Source: Clostridiales bacterium
GTDB taxonomy: Bacteria > Bacillota > Clostridia > Lachnospirales > Anaerotignaceae
DNA: 17,648 bases
Assembly (NCBI GenBank): GCA_021202325.1
Contig: JAJQDF010000307.1
Coordinates: 1 to 17,648 of the forward strand
Direction: 5' to 3'
Translations under genes and position numbers: made by a program
Notes under the pieces: model-generated
Seen by the model: the letters and a program-made list of their open reading frames with translations, nothing else
Told to the model about the DNA's origin: nothing
Databases searched by the model: none
In this document: positions 14,159-17,648 of the stretch, one piece after another
Position numbering within the stretch: the stretch's first letter is position 1
Layout: each line of letters starts with the position of its first letter

Positions 14159-14218
14159 AAATTTGCTCTTACTTAAGTATGTTTTAATATCGAAGATACA
14201 AAATATTTCTATAATTTA

Positions 14219-14247
14219 TTGTAAAGATAAAATTAATGTGATACACT
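14219..14247 (+). promoter_or_regulatory. promoter for the ThrE-like exporter pair
   Basis: TTGTAA (14219-14224), a 17-bp spacer and TACACT (14242-14247) with TG just upstream of the -10. Transcription would start near 14254, giving a leader of about 50 nt before the TTG start at 14303. Confidence 0.6.
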
Positions 14248-14302
14248 CAAATCGGTTTGATTACAGTGATTTGCAATTTTGCTTTGAAAGGTAAGATATA
14301 AA

Positions 14303-15094
14303 TTGTTTGATGATAAATATGATGAAAAAGAAGTAATGGAGCTGGCAATGCAGGCTGGATGCCTATTGCTGGAAAGCGGTGCGGAAATCTTTCGTGTTGA
14401 GGAAACGATGGAGAGAATCTGCCATCATTACGGCATAAAGGCAGACAGAAATTTTGTATTGACCAACGGTATATTTTTTACTGCCGAATATGATGATGTA
14501 AATGTTTTTGCCAGGGTACAGCGTGTTAAGGTTGGCGGAAGCCGTCTTGACAGGATAGAGGCGGTCAATCAGCTGTCAAGGGAAATCGAAAGCGGTATGT
14601 ATACTCCCGATGAGGCGCTTAAGGAAGTAGATAGAATCAAACGAATTCCGGCAATAAGCCCCGGTGTGCAGATTTTTGCCTCAGGTGTCGGCTCTGCAGC
14701 CTTTACATTTTTGCTTGGCGGCAGCCTTAGCGACTGCTTAGCCGCATTTTTTGTTGGCCTTGTTGTGTATGTTTATGTGCTTTTCATATTCAAGAGATAT
14801 TTATCCAAGATAGTTGGAAATATAGGCGGCGGTCTGCTTGCTACTGTGCTGTGTATATTTTTATATTTTGTTGAGGTCGGCGACCATATGAACTTTATGA
14901 TTATAGGCTCTGTTATGCCTCTTGTTCCGGGAATTTCATTTACAAACGGTATAAGAGAAATTGCGGAGGAAAACTATATTTCCGGCGCTGTAAGGCTTTT
15001 GGATGCCATATTGGCATTCCTTTGCATAGCAGTTGGCGTAGGAATTGGAATTTCTATTATGGGCAGTTTCGTAGAGGGGGTATTTATATTATGA
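14303..15094 (+). CDS. threonine/serine exporter family protein, large subunit (ThrE N-terminal / YjjP-like)
   Basis: The 263-residue protein has a soluble N-terminal region (about 1-115) with the family motif CLLLESGAEIFRVEETMERIC and the GGSRLDRIEAVNQLSRE stretch. About five membrane segments follow (about 125-262), including the conserved MPLVPGISFTNGIRE. In Corynebacterium ThrE, both halves are fused into one threonine/serine exporter. In E. coli, the split pair YjjP/YjjB is a succinate exporter. The substrate here cannot be decided. Translation probably starts at TTG 14303, with AAAGGT about 10 nt upstream. The next in-frame ATG at 14336 would remove 11 residues and has no better site. 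It overlaps the next gene by ATGA, so the two subunits are translationally coupled. Confidence 0.88.
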   Translation: MFDDKYDEKEVMELAMQAGCLLLESGAEIFRVEETMERICHHYGIKADRNFVLTNGIFFTAEYDDVNVFARVQRVKVGGSRLDRIEAVNQLSREIESGMYTPDEALKEVDRIKRIPAISPGVQIFASGVGSAAFTFLLGGSLSDCLAAFFVGLVVYVYVLFIFKRYLSKIVGNIGGGLLATVLCIFLYFVEVGDHMNFMIIGSVMPLVPGISFTNGIREIAEENYISGAVRLLDAILAFLCIAVGVGIGISIMGSFVEGVFIL

Positions 15095-15534
15095 TACTTC
15101 AGCTTATTGCGGCTGCCTTGGGAACAATAGGTTTTGCCGTATTGTTTGGCGTACCGAGAAAATATTATCTGGTTGGCGGTCTTATAGGTGCAGCCGGCTG
15201 GGGAATATACTGTATTTTTATTGATGCCGCAGGTTCAACCGTTGCGACGCTTTTTGCCACGGTTGTCGTTATATTTTTGTCCAGAATGGCGTCGGTATGG
15301 AAGAAGTGCCCGGCTACAATTTTCCTTATTTCAGGAATAATACCCCTTGTTCCGGGAAGCAGAATTTATTGGACATCCTATTATCTTGTAATGAATCAAT
15401 TAGGTCTTGCCCTAGAAACCGGTTATGAGGCGGTAAAATGTGCGGTTGCCATAGTAATCGGAATAGTCTGCGTATTTGAACTTCCTCAGGGAGTGTTTCT
15501 CTTTTTGACAGGCAATAGAAAAAAACGGAAATGA
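15091..15534 (+). CDS. threonine/serine exporter family protein, small subunit (YjjB-like)
   Basis: The 147-residue membrane protein has four to five hydrophobic segments (starting MILQLIAAALGTIGFAVLFG) and the family signature FLISGIIPLVPGSRIYW, which matches the LVPG motif of the large subunit. It corresponds to the C-terminal half of fused ThrE. ATG 15091 overlaps the TGA of the preceding gene in ATGA, with GGGGGT (15076-15081) as ribosome binding site. An upstream in-frame ATG at 15022 is embedded in the large-subunit gene and gives a non-family N-terminus. The product ends in a basic tail (GNRKKRK), so the C-terminus probably faces the cytoplasm. It must act with the large subunit. Confidence 0.88.
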   Translation: MILQLIAAALGTIGFAVLFGVPRKYYLVGGLIGAAGWGIYCIFIDAAGSTVATLFATVVVIFLSRMASVWKKCPATIFLISGIIPLVPGSRIYWTSYYLVMNQLGLALETGYEAVKCAVAIVIGIVCVFELPQGVFLFLTGNRKKRK

Positions 15535-15566
15535 TACAATTACAATACTTGATAATTTTTGTCGTT

Positions 15567-15572
15567 TATAAT
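15567..15572 (+). promoter_or_regulatory. possible -10 box upstream of the LysM-G5 gene
   Basis: A perfect TATAAT lies 58 bp before the ATG at 15631, but no good -35 is found 16-18 bp upstream. The nearest candidate, TTGATA at 15549, is only 12 bp away. No terminator separates this gene from the exporter pair, so read-through is also possible. Confidence 0.35.
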
Positions 15573-15630
15573 ACAATAAAAAGAGAGATTATCTAAGGCG
15601 GTATGCTTAAGAAAAAGGATGTGACCTTTT

Positions 15631-16722
15631 ATGGCAGAAAAAAACAGAAGAAAGAAATCTTCTTCAAGCAATAGAAAAAGTCAGTATAAGTCAACAACAA
15701 TACGTTCTGAAATAAATTCGTCGGAAAATATTTCAAGGAGACAGAAAACAAGAAAAAGAAATCAGGCCAGACATGACAGACGACAGAGAATAATGGTTGT
15801 CGGAATATTGGTTATTGTGCTCATTTTGGCCTGTATAATCGGATTTGCTACCAGAAAGAACGGCAGTGAGGTTTTGGTAAACGGCACAAGCGTCGGTGCA
15901 GTGGACACGAGAAAAGTTACACAGGACGACATTGTTGCATCGGTTACAGCCATGATTGCCGAACAGGTCGGAACCAATGTGCAGATAATGGACGAAATAG
16001 AGGTTAACGGTATACATATCTCGAGTAAAACTGAGGTGCTGTCCACGGAGTCAATGCTTGCACTGCTGAGGGATACTGTTGCCTACAATATAGAGGCCTA
16101 TGCGATTGCCGTAGACGGCGAGGTTGTAGCAACGCTTCAAAATGAAGCCGAGGCCAAAGAAGTGCTTAGCTATCTCAATGAGCTGTATACGCCTGAAGGT
16201 GCCGAAAACGTTTCCATATCCTATGTGGAGGATGTTCAGATTGTCAGCCAATATATAAATGCCGATGATGTTATGGATGTTGAGACGGCTAAAAACAAAG
16301 TTGCCATTGGTGAGAGCTCTACAAAGGTTCATACTATTTCTTCGGGCGAAACGCTTTCATCTATAGCATCGGCCTACGGAATGTCGCTGAACGAACTGCT
16401 TGAACTCAATCCAAGTATCAGCTCCACTTCAAAAATATATGTAGGAGAGGAAGTTACTGTAGAGAGCAGTGAGCCTATTATTACTGTAAAAGCTACAGTT
16501 ACTATTACAGAAACAGAAACTGCTGAAAAAGAGGTTGAGTACCAGTACGACAGCACAAAGAGCAGCAGCTATAAGAAGATAGTACAGCAGGGAACTGCCG
16601 GCGTTACGGAAGTAACTAAGGAGCAAGTTTATATAAACGGCGTATTTGACAGTGAAAGCACTGTTTCCACAACGGTAGTCACTCAGCCGGTTACTGAAAT
16701 TGTCACCATAGGAACAAATTAA
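15631..16722 (+). CDS. membrane-anchored LysM and G5 domain protein without catalytic domain
   Basis: The 363-residue protein has a very basic cytoplasmic N-terminus (1-53, rich in R/K/S), one membrane segment (about 54-72, IMVVGILVIVLILACIIGFA), and an extracellular region (about 75-230) of a type seen in clostridial cell-wall proteins. A LysM peptidoglycan-binding domain follows (about 234-277, HTISSGETLSSIASAYGMS... IYVGEEVTV), then a G5 domain (about 280-360) ending QPVTEIVTIGTN. In many clostridial relatives the same TM-LysM-G5 order is followed by an M23 endopeptidase domain. Here the stop comes directly after G5, and the next gene begins 42 bp later. It probably binds cell wall without cutting it. 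The ribosome binding site is weak (AAAGGATGTGA about 8-15 nt upstream). Confidence 0.88.
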   Translation: MAEKNRRKKSSSSNRKSQYKSTTIRSEINSSENISRRQKTRKRNQARHDRRQRIMVVGILVIVLILACIIGFATRKNGSEVLVNGTSVGAVDTRKVTQDDIVASVTAMIAEQVGTNVQIMDEIEVNGIHISSKTEVLSTESMLALLRDTVAYNIEAYAIAVDGEVVATLQNEAEAKEVLSYLNELYTPEGAENVSISYVEDVQIVSQYINADDVMDVETAKNKVAIGESSTKVHTISSGETLSSIASAYGMSLNELLELNPSISSTSKIYVGEEVTVESSEPIITVKATVTITETETAEKEVEYQYDSTKSSSYKKIVQQGTAGVTEVTKEQVYINGVFDSESTVSTTVVTQPVTEIVTIGTN

Positions 16723-16764
16723 TGTTTAATTATCGGCTTAGTGCGGAAATACGGAGATGATATT

Positions 16765-17562
16765 GTGAAGCTTGCAATGTGTCAGATGAAAAATTCAGGG
16801 ACATTTGATAAGAATTTAGATAAAAGTATTTATTTTATCGAAGAGGCCGCAAAGAACGGAGCGGATATAATTCTGTTCCCCGAAGTGCATTTAACCGAAT
16901 TTTTTCCGCAGTATAAAGAGTTGAATGTAAAGAATTATGCAGTAGCTTTGGAATCTGATGTTATAGGAAGATTCTGTGATGTTTGCCGAAAAAATAATAT
17001 TATGGCTGTCCCCAATGTATATCTTGAGGAAAATGGAAAGTGCTATGATGCCAGCATAATGATTGATAAAAACGGCGAAATACTTGGAATTCAGAAAATG
17101 GTTCATATCGCATATGCTGAGAAATTTTATGAAACGGATTATTATGCACCGTCCGATGAAGGCTTTAAGGTGTTTGATACGCCGCTTGGCGGGATTGGCA
17201 TTGTGGTATGCTTCGACAGACACTATCCTGAAAGCATACGGACAGAAACGCTTATGGGAGCTGACCTGATACTTATTCCTACTGTGAATACACTGGAAGA
17301 ACCGGTGGAAATGTTCGAGCAGGAAATACGTGTTCAGGCTTTTCAAAACAGTGTGTTTATCGGAATGTGCAACAGAACCGGAAACGAGGGCGCTATGCAC
17401 TTCTACGGAGAGTCGCTTGTTGTATCGCCTGCAGGCAATATAATTAATAAAGCCGACTCTAATGAGCAGATATTATATACGGATATAGATTTGCAGGAAG
17501 CTGAGAGAATAAGAAAATCAAAGCCCTATACCAATTTGAGAAGAAAAGAGTTTTATATGTAA
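16765..17562 (+). CDS. carbon-nitrogen hydrolase (nitrilase superfamily amidohydrolase)
   Basis: The 265-residue protein starts MKLAMCQMKNSG. The catalytic triad is Glu40 in ILFPE, Lys111 in GIQKMVH, and Cys149 in VVCFDRHYPES. Family members cleave amide or carbamoyl bonds (for example N-carbamoylputrescine amidase, beta-ureidopropionase, omega-amidase). The CFDRHYPE form is shared with N-carbamoyl amidohydrolases, but the substrate cannot be assigned. GTG 16765 is chosen because CGGAGA (16752-16757) lies 7 nt upstream and family proteins begin this way. An in-frame GTG at 16741 has no ribosome binding site. It follows the LysM-G5 gene with no terminator between, so the two may be co-transcribed, and it is closed by a strong terminator at 17569. 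Confidence 0.92.
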   Translation: MKLAMCQMKNSGTFDKNLDKSIYFIEEAAKNGADIILFPEVHLTEFFPQYKELNVKNYAVALESDVIGRFCDVCRKNNIMAVPNVYLEENGKCYDASIMIDKNGEILGIQKMVHIAYAEKFYETDYYAPSDEGFKVFDTPLGGIGIVVCFDRHYPESIRTETLMGADLILIPTVNTLEEPVEMFEQEIRVQAFQNSVFIGMCNRTGNEGAMHFYGESLVVSPAGNIINKADSNEQILYTDIDLQEAERIRKSKPYTNLRRKEFYM

Positions 17563-17568
17563 GCTAAT

Positions 17569-17604
17569 AAAGTAATAGCCGAAAAATGGCTATTACTTTT
17601 TTTT
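17569..17604 (+). terminator. strong rho-independent terminator after the nitrilase gene
   Basis: AAAGTAATAGCC (17569-17580) pairs perfectly with GGCTATTACTTT (17588-17599), 12 bp with a 7-nt loop, and the T-run continues to 17604. Confidence 0.93.
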
Positions 17605-17648
17605 ATTGCTTTACATAGCTTTTTATTATTTGACAAATAGGAAAGAAT

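Noticed and set aside
8981..17604. Possibility that the right half is a mobile or horizontally acquired island
   Set aside because: No integrase, transposase, tRNA, flanking direct repeat or visible change in codon style was found. The genes look like ordinary chromosomal units.
17630..17635. TTGACA near the right edge, possible -35 of the next gene
   Set aside because: The matching -10 would fall outside the window, so it cannot be judged.

Overview
The window looks like a chromosomal segment of a low-to-moderate GC Gram-positive anaerobe of the class Clostridia, probably a Lachnospirales-type organism. This rests on the gene order infB-rbfA-nrnA-truB-ribF-rpsO-pnp, strong AGGAGG-type ribosome binding sites, TTGACA/TATAAT promoters, T-tailed hairpin terminators and the nature of the accessory genes. 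The taxon is inferred from gene content only. No rRNA, tRNA, CRISPR array, transposase or phage gene was seen.

Bases 1-8958 are a conserved translation and RNA-metabolism block, all on the + strand. It opens with the tail of a YlxQ (L7Ae-like) gene whose frame appears interrupted. It continues with infB (TTG start, long low-complexity linker with tandem repeats), rbfA, nrnA, truB and ribF, packed with 2-32 bp gaps or short overlaps. A strong promoter overlapping the end of ribF starts a separate rpsO unit, whose leader can be drawn as a pseudoknot (candidate S15 autoregulatory site). After a terminator, pnp follows, with a long nearly continuous duplex in its leader that resembles an RNase III-type processing/autoregulation element. 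A bidirectional terminator closes the block.

Bases 8981-11645 are a small stress-response module. A MerR regulator of the AdhR/NmlR type (Cys52) is divergent from a three-gene operon: a flavodoxin-fold protein with an iron-sulfur-flavoprotein-type cysteine motif, an alpha/beta hydrolase with a probable Cys nucleophile, and a small lipoprotein resembling cyclophilin-like-fold proteins. The shared intergenic region has the classic MerR layout: a 20-bp near-perfect dyad inside a 19-bp promoter spacer. My inference is an electrophile/quinone/thiol-stress island.

Bases 11667-17604 hold four further units. A NagD-like HAD phosphatase has its own strong promoter and a structured leader of about 125 nt. 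A MATE efflux protein lies on the minus strand, convergent with the HAD gene across a shared terminator. A split ThrE/YjjP-YjjB exporter pair overlaps by ATGA. A membrane-anchored LysM-G5 protein without a catalytic domain is followed by a nitrilase-superfamily amidohydrolase and a strong terminator.

Most genes are ordinary family members. The most interesting non-coding signals are the pnp leader duplex, the rpsO leader, the MerR operator and the HAD-gene leader. All structures were drawn by eye, without folding software or comparative data.
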